Source: Trichopria drosophilae (taxonomy: Eukaryota > Arthropoda > Insecta > Hymenoptera > Diapriidae). From it: 64,000 nt of DNA. Made by a program: the position numbers and the translations under genes. Under the pieces are notes generated by a model. That model made no database searches and was not told the DNA's origin. It saw only the letters and a list, made by a program, of their open reading frames with translations. This document shows, piece by piece, positions 1 to 12,720 of this stretch. Each line of letters opens with the position of its first letter. Position 1 is the first letter of the stretch. Where the stretch lies: contig CM059582.1 of the NCBI GenBank assembly GCA_030407085.1, positions 51,907,001-51,971,000 on the forward strand, in the 5' to 3' direction.

Positions 1-490
1 CGGTCTGACTAGTGAAAAGACGGAGAGGAAAGTAAGGGAGAAAACGCCACCCGTAGCCTTAGGCCGTGGGTTTGAGTGCACAGTCCAATAATTGGCGCTG
101 CAGAATGTGTCCGAAGAGCGAGAAAAAAAATCGACTAGAAAACTGGAAAATGTCGCGGACTTTGAGATCTCCCCTAAAAGGAACGGCAAATCCAGGCGGC
201 GAACGGTTCAACAATGTTAATTGCCGGTGCCAGCCTCAGCCTGGTCCTCTGGGACCACCTCCGGAACATTAACATACTCCGTTTTTCCGGTAAATGTGTT
301 GCCGAGTGCATACACCAAGATCTGCACCGGGGCCTAGAAAGCCGGGAAACCTAAATGAGAGCAGTCTGGTGTACACACGTAAAGACGCGGGCGTAACACG
401 CGCCAACGAAAAGTGCAACGCGGAAACGCGGGCGACCGGGAGGGTTTATTGCTGCCGGCTCTGGTGCAATCGTGAAACTATAAATATGTA
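1..490. other. GC-rich block at window edge
   Basis: This stretch is clearly richer in G and C, and in CpG, than the sequence after it. Short open frames exist (66-272 and 294-503 on the plus strand), but they overlap in different frames and resemble no family I know. An AAA|GTAAGG donor-like string lies near 30. The block could be the edge of a promoter, an untranslated exon or a CpG-containing regulatory island whose gene lies outside the window. No function can be given. Confidence 0.4.
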
Positions 491-3400
491 TTGCAGTCTT
501 TAAACTAAGTAGTGCAATTTTATGAGCGATTTATTACCCATTCGCAAATGCGAGCGGCGGCTTTTGTCGAAAGAATATATATCGCTCGTTATCTACTAAA
601 AAAAATATTTTGTTAACACACGAGTATATGCCATTTGTAGTTCTGTTGGGTTGGTATGTGATTTTGTTTACTGCACGTTCAGTCACTGGGTTACAATTTT
701 CTCTTTATTATTTTTCATGTGGTAAATCTGTTGCTCGACATATTATGTACAATGTTATACTAAACATAAACATGACGGGAAGTGCTTAATTTTACCTTTC
801 TTGCGCTTTAAGTGTTTGACGCGATCGTAAGCATGCTGTTAAAACGAGAAAATATTAATTTGTTAAACAGACAGGATAAGGTTTCGAGAATATGACACAT
901 ATCCGTTTTATTGCAACAGCTAGTATGTTTCCTGAGTTTCGATATTTTAGATTAAAAATGATTTCATTCTTTACTTTAAAATTCTTGCAATTAAAAAAAG
1001 GAGAGATGGTCAAGAAATCGTATTGGGTAACATTCGTTTGTCTAAATACAATGTCGAAATGGCAATCCTGTATGAAAAGTTGATAAAATTATGAAAACAC
1101 ACAAAATAAGTTGTTTGTTTAATCGGTGTTAATAATTCACGATTTTTAAGGGCAATCTTATATTTAATTGGGAATGTAGTTATCCTCAGAGGGCAGAAAG
1201 TACCGCAATATAAAAAAAAAATAAAAAAAAAATTGGGAATGTTATATAAAAATGGAATATTTTGAGAATAGGAAAACCATTGTTTACAATGATTATTGGA
1301 AAAATAAAAGTTGAACACAAAGTTAATTTAATTTTGATGGTGAAACTTTGAATATGAGTGGTAAAATATCCCATTGAATTTGAAAATGCGTAAAAACTGC
1401 CCTCGAAATAAAAAAAAATTTATCAACGAAATAAAAAATGGTCCTAAAAATTTTGAGTCATCAATCTATTACTTACATCAGGAAATTTGGAAACATAGTG
1501 TTGGAAGTTGAAGCTGATACTTTCGAATGTTAACAATAAACGGACACATTTGAATCCTGTAAGGGCACTTGATTCTGCAGAAGATGGAGGTCAATTTCGA
1601 TTGTTTAGTATACAAAATTGCATTACGGTGTTCACCAAATGGAATTAAACTTCATTAAATTTTTTAGATTTGGAAATTGCAGAAGGAAACTTGTACTTTT
1701 GATTGTTTCTTTGGTATATTTTGTTATCGAATCGTGCTGTCTTTTGACAAACAGATTTGATGTTAAACAAAAATTCCATCAAAATTTCTTTCCTTAGTTT
1801 GCTCCTTTCAGCAATTCCTTATCTTTATAAAAAAAATACACAAGCTTGCAAACCGAAATCCATGTTCATTCTTTATTTTTTATATTCTCAAATGTCGGGC
1901 CGTTATGATTAGAATCAAGATGAAGCTCCATTTAAAAGATTAAAAAAAAAATTTCTACAAAGTTTTGTTTGTTACACTATTAATTCTTGTTTTTTTTTGT
2001 TAATGTTTAAAATCTTGCCATAAATGTGGTCATGTCTGAAAGATAATATATATTTTCTACTTTTAATTGTATTTTTATTTTATTTATGCGTTTACTTTGA
2101 AATTAATGAAAAAGAACTTTAAAAAAAAAAAAATACTTTAAAGAACCTTTTTGAACATCTTATTGACTTTAATAATTTTACAATTCAGCGTACGATTACT
2201 TTCACTACGGTAGGTTTTGGCGGGACAATTGAGAAGGAATGCAAAGCAATATTATGTGCAATAGGTGCAAGAAAAGGGATAGCACAATGAAGTAATGATA
2301 TGTAATTATGTTCAGGGCCCGGAGTATCCGCAGACAATAATTCCTTTCATAACCAGCAACACACAAGTTCTATCGTCTCATCCGTGCATTCGCGATTACA
2401 AAGTCGACATCAACGCCGTGTAAACTGCCATATTGGTTCGGCACTCCAACACTCATAGATCCCCCTCGATCCCTTTCTTTCTCCGCGCTCGTTCGGTAGC
2501 CTAATCAAGCATGAAATTAAATCTTATATTTTCATAATCGATAAATTCGCGATATCTACATCCGCTGCAAAATTCAATAATTACAACCTATTAACGCGTT
2601 TAGTTACGGAAAATGTGAAAGCTGCTTTTTTCTGCACGACTAATGTACAAAAAATAATGCAGAAAAGTCTATTGAATATTTAACACCAATTTATTAATGT
2701 AAAGTTGATTCCCTCTTAATTTACGACCAACTCGTAACACGCGGTCAAGGGTCACTATATCACTACTTTTACGTCAGATCTGTGAAGTTTAATTACATTC
2801 GTGAAAATGGTAACGCTTATACCGAATCTCGCGGTGCTACCGCCCGTGAATTATCTACAAATCATATTTGCATACAAATTATGTCTGTAAAAGTGTGACA
2901 TAAGTTATATGGAATGGAATTTATCGCGCTTTATAGTATTTATTGGCATGGTAATAATAAATCCGCGTATGCGGCAATAAAATGCTGATTTTATTGTGAA
3001 AACGGGATGTCGAACAATACGCGGATGAATAATGCAACGGTAAAAAATATAAGTTTTATGGCAAAAATTTGTGACGGCATAATATTTCAATAAAATTGAT
3101 ACAACGTTGTTATTAAATTTTTGCCTGTAATTTCGTCATTTTTAAATACCTTCATTTTTATAATTCAAAGATCGCGAAGAAAAGAAAGTAAGGTTGTTAA
3201 ATATACTGCTGCCCCACAGTTAATCATACCGAGGTTGGCAATTAATATAATGTCTGAACAAACAGTTTGGTTGGAGTTCTAGCACGAAATATTGAAAAGT
3301 ATTTTGAAATACATGTAACGCATAACTTATTAGAAAAGGTTTCAGGCATTCGCCCGTCTAAAAGACCAATGTAATAAACATGTGCAAAATAACAGATTTA

Positions 3401-5020
3401 GCTGGATTTTTATTAGTACTCATCGAATATTGTTATCTGGTCCATGTTCAGGAATAAAACTCGTCATTACAAAAATTTATACAAATGAAGTTTCGTAAAC
3501 AAGCCGAAAATATGCAACGTGAATATTGCACGTTCGTTGTCTGAATTAAAATTAGTAGAATTCGTTTATTAAATAAGAAAAATAATCTGTTTTAGCAATT
3601 AAACCCAATTAAACAAAAGTTTACGTAGTAATTGGATTGTTTCTACTTCCATTAAAAAATTATCTACCTAACGAATTTAACTACCATCGGATAGACAGGA
3701 AAGGAAACTTGTTTAGTTAGAACAAAACCGCGTTCATGCTCATTTTAATACTTTTATGAAAGTAATAGATATTTATTAATTTTTCTAAAATATATAGTTA
3801 AACTAATACAATTTTAAAAGGCTGAGATAAATTAGCCACTCCATTTCTTTCAGTTAACTACTGTCTACGCTTCTTTAATTACTTTACGGTGGAAATTACA
3901 TCAACGAAATTCAGTTAAGAACTTAAATTATTCTACTCGCAATAGTTAAAATATAGTCAATCTGACTTATAATTTAGTTTAGCGATGATTTTTAAAAAAT
4001 TCTTGTCATTTCGCATGTAACTTTAATTCATTGGACATATCAGTTTTCACGTCCATTATCTAGAGTCTATTACCAGCTGCATGATATATAGTACCTCGTT
4101 TCATATAAATTAATAATCTTTTATGTTTCAGTTCACCTTTGTTTATCCGACATTTTAAACACAAAAAATCTGAGGTCATAGTCTCAAGCAGGAACTTTTC
4201 TGTAATTTAGCCAAAAAAAAAAACAAATGTATGCTTCAAAACATCATTTTTATTTGTATAGCTGTAGAATATATCCCTGAACTTATCCATATTAATGTCC
4301 TGAAAACTGAATATTGAAACGTTTCTCTGAATACTTTCATAATAAAAACTAAGTAACCTCAATGTTGAAATCTCGACCCTTTTCATAATTCTGGAGGCAT
4401 AGTCAGAATTCCACAATCTCACCTTAACCGCGATCGGTTCTATACGTACGAGTGCTGGCTCATAACAAAAACACCAATGATAATTCCGTCGATTGACTAG
4501 CAATCAGTCGCCTAGAGAATGAAATTGAGCTCGGTCTTATTTTCCGAGGAGTATCATGAACGAGAAGAGCGAATCATTGTCAATGACACGAATCATTCCT
4601 GCCACCAGTTCCCCCATCTGTCGCCATCTCTCAAGTCTCGTGGTCGCCAATTATATTCTCGCAAAAGTGATTTCTGATTTTCTCACGCTGAAACGGCCGA
4701 TTGCAATTAGAGAACTTAATTGACGTGTATATGAACGCAAACGGGCGATACCGACCGCGAGAAGATTTCGTGCGTGGACTTCGAATTTCGCCTGCCGATA
4801 CATTTCTGATCAATGTCAATGGCAACTTACGATGAAAGCGTATCTGTAGGTATTTTTTGCTTTAATCTTAAAACCTGCTTTAAACTGTAATAAAAACTGT
4901 TTTATTGTACAGGAAGTGCATCTGGTGTATCGTAGATGACAATTTCCAGAAAGGGAGGGTACTGTATTTGGTTCCATGTTTTCTTCATAGAACCAATTGA
5001 TTCGATTATTAAAATAATTA
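491..5020. other. AT-rich stretch, no gene recognised
   Basis: Mostly AT-rich sequence with A and T homopolymer runs, for example around 1209-1232. Frames are short and broken. Two spots are richer in GC, at about 2330-2500 and 4400-4800. The second carries a good minus-strand donor-like string AAG|GTGAGA near 4420, at the end of a short open frame starting near 4500, but no matching acceptor or protein family was recognised. Confidence 0.5.
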
Positions 5021-5028
5021 TTGTAAAT

Positions 5029-5275
5029 CACGTGTATTTACTTTCTGCTGTGGTCTAATGTTAGTTAATTCCTACCCAACAGCAATTACGAATTGTGCAC
5101 AAATCGAACGTCATACTCTCGTGTACAGCACGTGATAGTCACACTTTTCACCGCCACTCGTTCAGGGTTCTCTCATATGAACCGTTCTCGTGCGAAATAT
5201 GGAACGGTTGTACTATCCAGCAGGAACGCGTGTTTCTACACGTGCAAAATTCCGCGAAATCACGTGCCACACGTG
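5029..5275. promoter_or_regulatory. Cluster of five CACGTG E-boxes
   Basis: Perfect palindromic E-boxes CACGTG occur at 5029-5034, 5129-5134, 5239-5244, 5261-5266 and 5270-5275, so four fall within 147 bp and the last two form CACGTGCCACACGTG. CACGTG is the core site of bHLH-PAS factors such as CLOCK/CYCLE and of Myc/Max and USF-type factors. Elsewhere in the window the hexamer appears mostly as scattered single copies. The surrounding 5.1-5.5 kb is GC-elevated and has long overlapping open frames that look like by-products of composition. A regulatory role is inferred; no target gene is visible. Confidence 0.45.
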
Positions 5276-5638
5276 ATTTTCTCGCCCGCATCCGCGAGGA
5301 ATTATTTTATTATGTTCTCCACTACACGTCATCGAACACGGATTCCGTACGGAGTAACCGCATATTCCATGCTGCTACTGAGATTTCAACATTTTCTTTA
5401 CCTGCGTATATTCCCGGATATCTGTGATCTAGCCAATGTCACGCAATTCATGATAGATCATTGGTCGCATATTCGATGGAATTCAGAAGGGTTGAATATG
5501 TGTAGGACCAGTATTGTTGATTAATCATTTTTGGCTATTGTTTGAGAAGGTGAAATATTGCTGATTTCGGAGATATAATGGAATAATATATCATGGTTAG
5601 GATTTCCAAATATTCTCTAAAACTAAAACCAGTGAATA

Positions 5639-5656
5639 TGTGTGTGTGTGTGTGTG
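5639..5656 (+). repeat. (TG)9 microsatellite
   Basis: Nine uninterrupted TG units, followed by CG. A simple dinucleotide repeat. Confidence 0.95.
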
Positions 5657-5914
5657 CGTTATCTGAACGATTAATGGAATTGTCATTCCATCTCGATTGA
5701 CGTCGTTGACACTTGAAAGGCATTATTTGCTGATGATTATTTTTGCAGATTCTAGGTATGATGAAAATATGTTGTCTTGAACATGTGTCCCTTTCCTTCA
5801 TAGTATACTATTAGAGTGTGTCTAATTCTAGTCAACGAATAATGTACTATATCAGAAATAACATGACAGATTTCTGGAATTGTAACTCCACCTCGATTAA
5901 GAAATACAAAATAA

Positions 5915-6290
5915 CCCGAGTAAAAATAATTCGTCTTGTAAAAATTTTTCGAAGATCTTGCAGGCTTGATCTCGTTAACATCCTACCACTGGGACTGATC
6001 GGGACGTTTGCGGGATAGAGTAGTACATACATTGCCGTATATTTTAGATCATGTCTTAATCTGTTGATGGGTGTCTTCCATTAACTATTGATCCCCAAAA
6101 CGTTTGTCAATCATTAATTCAATATCCTATTTTTGTATCAGAAAGGTGTCAGAATCATTTAAAATATACGGCAATGTATGCTCCAGTCTATCTCGCAAAC
6201 ATACCGATCAGTCCAAGTGGAAGGATGTTAACGAGATCAAGCCTGCAAGATCTTCGAAAGATCTTTACATGTCGAATTTTTTTTACTCGG
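5915..6290. repeat. Long inverted repeat (foldback), 131-bp arms
   Basis: The segment 5915-6045 recurs in reverse complement at 6160-6290, with a 114-bp spacer. Aligned by eye, about 15 of 131 positions differ. Transcribed, it would form a long hairpin. Both arms can be read in one shared frame (minus strand in the left arm, plus strand in the right) with the common peptide core PISPSGRMLTRSSLQDLRK, which suggests a duplicated and inverted piece of former coding sequence or a foldback or MITE-type element. I do not recognise the protein. A related phrase, GGAATTGT..CTCC/TCCA..CTCGATT, occurs near 5676 and 5876. Confidence 0.8.
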
Positions 6291-6299
6291 TAAACATCT

Positions 6300-9200
6300 T
6301 CAAAACAATTCTAACCAACTATGTATGGTTGAGAGCGCACTATAACTATCAAACTTAGACGCACTTCTGACCCATTCTTATAACGTATCAACATTAAAAT
6401 AATAGGGAAAAAAATTAATAGACTTATTGCAAGTGATTCCATATTCACTGAAATATTGAAAAATGGAAAACAAGTATTAAAATATCATCGGAGACTAAAA
6501 TAAACACACACTTTTAAAATATGAGGTACATATATTATGAATTAACTTACGTATCATAAAATTAATTTTCAAATGTCTCGGAGCTATATATTTGTGTCCT
6601 TAATGCTAATGATCATACAATATATATACTGACGTATCTTACTTTCTCCTTCGATTTTAATCATCATGCACGCGTCTCACTGCATATTTCAAAGTAATTC
6701 TTTTTAATTAATAATGAAAAGTGAATAAAATATATTAAAAAACAGCGACTGTAACGACGTTTCCAATTTATGATACAATAACTTCACAACTTTCGTTAAT
6801 AAATAAGACAATTAGTTTTATGATAGCGATTTTTAACGTAAATATTTATCCTCTAGCGTATGCGAAATCATACATTACCATGCAAGAAATTAAGAAAAGC
6901 GATTGTTGCTGAAACAGCTCACCGGTCTCTACATAATTGTAGTTATCCCATGTATGGCGTCAGAGCCATAATTTCAAGTAATGTTCAACTTGTAAAATCC
7001 TGGATGTTATCTGTTTTCGTGCAATAATGTACAAAGTGGAGAGATTACAAATGAAGCGTTATTCACAAACTGACAATTATCGTTCGTGGGAATATACATG
7101 CAAACAGGAATTATTGGTTCTATTTAATTCATTATCAATAAGCATTCGCAAGCACACTTCCTTATCAGTTTATTTTATTAGTACGATCTGTAACAATCGG
7201 AATTATATAACAACGACCAAATACATAAGCGCTTCTGGGTTTATAACGAGTTATGTAATCGTCGAAATAATCTTTTCTTGATTATTATCACCCTTGGGTA
7301 TTACTGGTAATGCTCATATAACCTTTTTAGCAGATACATCCGAAATTATTTTATATTGTTCTAATAACGTTAAGGAATTGTCACATAAAATATGGAAGGA
7401 AAAGATTCTTCTTAAACAACACTAGCATGAAAAAAATAACATGGCCAATATCCTGGAAGTTATGAAGGTTTTCTATCATAATTACATCCACTAACGAATT
7501 GGCGTAAAAAATATTGTGACAGTAGCATTTACTGAATTTCACTGTTTCCATTTTCTGCAGCACTTGATTAAATGATGACTATAAAAACTAAAATTACTCA
7601 GACAAGTTGATTACGCCTTCACCGAAATGAAGTTCACTTTTCAAACATTGTAAAGTTAGAAATGCAACCATAAAACGTAGCAATAAATCTGACAAATAAA
7701 AATTTCTAATTCCTTTCTGAGAGAATTTATTAGTTTTTCTCACTTTCGGTTTTCCGGTATAATTAATCTATGGGAATGAAAGACAGAAGAATTATCAAGT
7801 TATATCAGTTCTTAACCCATATATTAAAAATATATATTACATATATTTTCGAAAGTAAGATGAAAGAAATAATAATTTCTAAAATGAATTAATGCGTAGT
7901 CATTTAAAAGTGAAATAAGTTTCAGTTGAAGATAATCGTGAGTACTACTAATGTATGTAATTTATATTCGGTAAATTTAGATCTTTATTTTTAAAAACGA
8001 AAAATAAACTCATTGCCCATTTGCAAAATAATTAATTGACAGTAATCTCGCATTATGTGTATGATATCGCTAAAATCGATATTAGGGTTTTCTTAGTCAC
8101 TTTCTCCGCACTTTCAACTTCTTCGTAGTCTTCTGAAAAACTCAGATACAAATGAAAAGTTAATAAGTATTAAGTTTACAATATGTACACTTCGCATAAG
8201 ATTTCTATATTTGATTTATGCGAAAATCAAAATATTGTTGAAATAACATCTGTGGATGAATGCGAGATCTCTTATAAAGTAATTAAAATTACGACAGATT
8301 CAATCTTAGAACAAATCGTCTTTTAAAATTAAAAATTATTTTCTTTCTCAATAAATTAATTTACGGAATCTCTAGTGTATACTCACTTTTAACGTAAATC
8401 ATCTCCATGCGTGGAAATATACGTACAAAAAAAACTTAATTGTATATGCGTTCATGTCTGTTTTTGTAAGTTTTAATAAACGTTTCGTAATTGTTAAAAT
8501 CCACTTTTGCAGAAGTAACCACCGGGTTAACGTAATCTTCATGTAATAATTCGATAATTCAGCGTAATAGTGTGTATGAGTAGTTTCTAACAATATAGAT
8601 TAATAACATAGTGGAATAACCGGATAAATTGTGGCATGTCTACAGTGTCCAAAAGCTACAATTAAATGAACTGCGTTGTTTTTGTATGACAATAATAATA
8701 TGCATCATATCTGAATTATATAATATTCCTGCCTGCATATAATACTGTATTAATATGTAATTAGGTTATATGATAACAAATACTTCCTCCAAGTATTATG
8801 CGCATTTAGTTTTATTTCTTTTAGCGATCAAATTCATCGATTAATTCACTCAATTAAAATATTATTTTAATCTGAAAATTTCAGGTTAATAATCTACCTT
8901 ATCATTTGATATTTTCACACGTAATAATTCCATTTTAGATTTATTTAAAGTAATCCTGGAGAACATTTCCTTACGTTTAATATTTGTAATCTAAATCAGG
9001 TTTAAGGATGGAACGTAGACTGAAACGTTAAATCGTCCTATTATATTTGTAAAATTTTGTTTTAACACGAAAATTACATGTGAAATTTATGTGCATAAAA
9101 TGGCCTTAGATTATCATCTGATTTTCATTCATCCTTCTATTTCATCAAATTTCATCTAATTTGATCCTAAGTTGATCGAATTCTGATTTATTGTTGTACT

Positions 9201-9990
9201 ACGAAACACAAGTAATAATATACTATATTTGCATATAAATATATTAAATATCTAGCAACTACTGTTAAATTTATATATCACAGAAGTTTGAAGTATTTCA
9301 AGTGAAGAGCGAAACAAAAATTCGTAAGTATGTTAGCTATTTAGACATGATTGTAGTTCCATGAATCACCTTTACTGCCTGAACAATCAAAACATCACAA
9401 TTTGTCCAGAATTAAATTACCTACAATGTAATTATATTATACGTCGTTCTTAAGAATTATATCTTTAGATTGAATTGCAGTTCGTATATGTACATAAATG
9501 TCAGGACATATTTGATTCCAATGACTGATACAGCAAAGTCTATTAATTCTTTATAAAACAAAAAAAAAAGAACCTAACGTTTCGTTTTGTAAGTTACCTG
9601 GTTAACATTTTATTTAAAAAATAATAAAGACAATAGTAGATTTAATGTTAGCTATCAACAATAATATAAAATTCTAAACAATATTTAATTTGTCTACACG
9701 TGTAAAAATAAAATAATTCTGACGTATAATACCCATGAATTAATTCGAATTCATAACGTCAAACATGCTAGATATTTGTCGAAATATTTATCCCTATAGC
9801 TTATGCAAATACATTCCCATCACTTTCTCTAAATTTATATTTTTTTGAGCTAAACGACCGTTGTCATCTATAATCTCAGGTCGTGCCCATACCCATACTT
9901 AATTCTTGATATTATCATATCTAGAAAGATTAATCTTGTCAATCGAGAATTATTTCACGCACTTCTGTAATACGTAGCTGGGTATCTGCA
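6300..9990. other. AT-rich stretch, no gene recognised
   Basis: Low-complexity AT-rich sequence. The longest frames (7027-7281 plus, 7381-7563 minus) have a composition expected of random AT-rich DNA. I saw no convincing splice-site pairing, repeat or motif. Confidence 0.5.
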
Positions 9991-10019
9991 GGAACAATAA
10001 AAACATTCGATAAACTTCC

Positions 10020-10670
10020 TAATATCCACAGAGTCGTCGTTAGGCACCTAATAAGGATCCCGCCTGGTAGCCGGAAAGTGAAACGGCATGACTTCGGCGC
10101 CTCATAAGTCGCCGCTTCGTTTGATCAGTTAACGCCAAGATTGAGGGGATAAAATTCCAATTATCTATATCCTCCCTGCTTTCCCGATCGCTGGGTTCGC
10201 AATTACGATATAAACTATTCGAATCCATATACATAGGTAGGTCAGCCTAACTAGAATCATGAGAATTCGTACGATTGCGTGCCTATGTCGAATTGACTCC
10301 AATTCAGATAGCTCAATAAAAGACGACTGTGAGACGTCACCAGAGAACCAATCAAAGTCGATCACTAAGTACACTGTCAATTCGCGACTATATGAGGTGC
10401 GATCGAAACGCGTGAACCAATTAGGACAACCGTCTCTCGTTATCATTGGATTAGCTTCAATTGTACCTGATCGTTAAGTGTGCACCTAATACTGCAAAAA
10501 TCATTATCGCCAAGATCACTGCAAGAACTTGCTATAAATCCTGATATTTACGACATACTCTCCCAATATCCGAATCTGCTGCTAAAACAATTCGTCAATA
10601 GCGAACGTTACCTTATTCAGGGCGTGGAATATGGCAAGGCGTCGTTATGCGAGAACGCCTGTTATTGACG
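10020..10670 (+). other. GC-elevated island with unassigned open frames
   Basis: The segment stands out from its AT-rich surroundings. On the plus strand one frame is open from 10259 to 10477 and a second from 10471 to 10668. The second contains SPRSLQELA, which faintly recalls the start of a SOCS box (usual form P-x-SLxxLC), but the cysteine and the later leucine-proline motif are missing and no ankyrin repeats or SH2 domain precede it. The minus strand is also partly open (10040-10446). The block could be an exon, an old coding relic or a conserved non-coding island. I give no product. Confidence 0.25.
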
Positions 10671-11668
10671 TTCATTTTTAGGTTTCATGGTTTCCTAACA
10701 ATGGGCGAAATATAACGATTGTTACAAAATTGCCTTTTAGCCACTCGTAAAATACCGAAATGAGCAAGACCAGTCTTTGTGAAACGCTTTGCTAATGATT
10801 AGAGAAATATATAAAAAACCTTGCAATAGTTTATTGTCTTTTTTAGGATGATACGATATATGATAAAGTATGCATTAGCTACTTATACCGAGATAATGTA
10901 TGATATCTTAAACTTAAATTACTAGTTTCCTGGTCCTCGGTTTCAAACCTTTCAAAATTATCATCTTTCATTATTTTCAGTTTCACTGTAGTTTTCGCGC
11001 TTTTTATCATGACAAAGGATTCACAGAAGAGATGTGAAAGTTAAATATATCGATTTGTACATCGTTCAGTTTAGTGAAGATATTTTTCAAACAAATTTCC
11101 GATATATTCTTAATTTTACCTTTATCTCAAGTAAAAATTGTAATTAAGTAATTACTAAAGTTTTAATTAAATTAGGCATGTACAATTACTGCATTAGTCA
11201 TAATACTAAAGTTGATTTATAAGATACGTCATACAAAAACTGATTATTTTAATATTAAAATGAATTTCACATTACAATTGAATATTACCGTAGTGTATAG
11301 TTGCCTATTGTTTACTATATTTTGTCGTTTTTAATATTCCAAAAATTTGAAGAGTTAGATAATAAAACTTGCATTTAGGTGTCTCAATGTAATTTGCGAT
11401 ATCGTGTCGAATATTTGGAAACATTTGAAAGCATATTTATTTTTGAATTCTCAATCAACATTTCCGTTAAAAAAAGGGGAAACAAAATTTTAAAAACGTT
11501 GAAACGTAATAAAGAACTGAGAAACATGTCAAATATACCGTAGCAAATCTAAATACATTATGAAACTGAGCTTTAAACTACCATCACATATTTTCAAATC
11601 TATGAAGATGTTCACGAAAGATTTAAATTGTTAGTGTCAAAAATTAAAAGGTAATTTTTTTATAAATT
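10671..11668. other. AT-rich stretch, no gene recognised
   Basis: Low GC, short frames only, no repeat recognised by eye. Confidence 0.5.
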
Positions 11669-11888
11669 ACACTGAGAAAACAATTTAGTAAATTTAACCA
11701 TATGATTAGTTGTAAGGGCAAACTATTTTGATATTTTCATAACTGCATGTAGTTGAGGCAACTAAACGAAAGTTGCATTAACTAAATTTAAGTTGCATTA
11801 ACGAAAGATAGCTATCAACTGTTAACGATTTAGTTTCCTCAATATAATTCACAATTTAGACAAATTCACTAAATATCTTTCCCAGTGT
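11669..11888. mobile_element. MITE, family A, copy 1 (TIR CACTGRGAAA)
   Basis: A 220-bp unit with imperfect terminal inverted repeats of about 27 bp. The left end reads ACACTGAGAAAACAATTTAG and the right end, in reverse complement, ACACTGGGAAAGATATTTAG, both followed by a TRAATTT phrase. TA dinucleotides flank the CACTG ends, as expected if a Tc1/mariner-type transposase made TA target duplications. It has no coding capacity. The interior is rich in TTGCATTAAC-type short repeats. Related copies lie at 15771-16008 and 38866-39087. Confidence 0.7.
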
Positions 11889-12189
11889 AGAACAATGTAT
11901 AACAAAGAAACTGCTTAAAAAACATTTTACAAAATATATTCAAATTTTTCAAAGGAGTAAAAAGGAGAAAATTCATCAATTATTTTAATGCATATTTGAT
12001 AAGATGTACTAAATATTTGTTAAATTCAATAAAGTATGAAATTATCGTTAATTTGATTAAATTATTACTTAACTTCAGAAAGCATCAGTTATTTTTTCTT
12101 TCTTAGTTTTAATTCTCATTTTATTCGAATAAAATATTTATATAACAAAGAACAGTTAATTATGAGGATAAATAAACTAAAATAAAAGA

Positions 12190-12720
12190 CAATTATTTAA
12201 GGAAATAAGAATAGCATTCTAGTACTATAGAAGTGTAAATGTCGTAAACGTAAAAGATGTTCGACATAAAAAATGTGCAATAATCGAAAATGACCAAAAT
12301 AAGAAAATTGATGCAAATGAGGAAACAAAGACGAAATTCTCGAAGAATAACAAACATGTCGTAAAAATTTCTAATAAACATAGCATTAAAAGGTGTTTTT
12401 ACGACGATGTAAAAATACCCAGTGAAACTTTTAGATACCATCGTCATCTTTTGTTTCCTGTGATATGCTGTTTCTAAAACGTATATGGAAAAGAAATGAT
12501 GATTGCGAAACATTAAAAATAAAAAATAACGAAAATTGTCCAATAGGAACACTGGATGACGAAAATATAATAAAAGATGGTACAATGGAGGCAAAAAAAA
12601 TCTAAAGTGGTCGAGAATTGACAAAAATGTTGATAATAACGCAATTCGTAGTATATCTGTTGAAAAAATAGAGAATATTTCTGCGCGTACAAGTTTATAT
12701 CACCCATTTATTTAGCATAC
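12190..12720. other. A-rich block with overlapping long open frames, possible coding relic
   Basis: The plus strand is strongly A-rich and T-poor. The minus strand is open for 143 codons (12193-12624), giving a peptide very rich in F, Y, I and L. On the plus strand three successive frames are open (about 12218-12476, 12463-12606 and 12580-12714) and give lysine- and asparagine-rich readings that run into one another, as a frameshifted coding relic would. However, T-poor sequence lacks stops by composition alone, so chance is a real alternative. No family was recognised. Confidence 0.2.

Noticed and set aside
5093..5524. 143-codon plus-strand open frame
   Set aside because: It starts with a TTG rather than an ATG, overlaps another open frame, and lies in a GC-elevated block where stops are rarer; no domain seen. 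The E-box cluster is the better explanation of this region.
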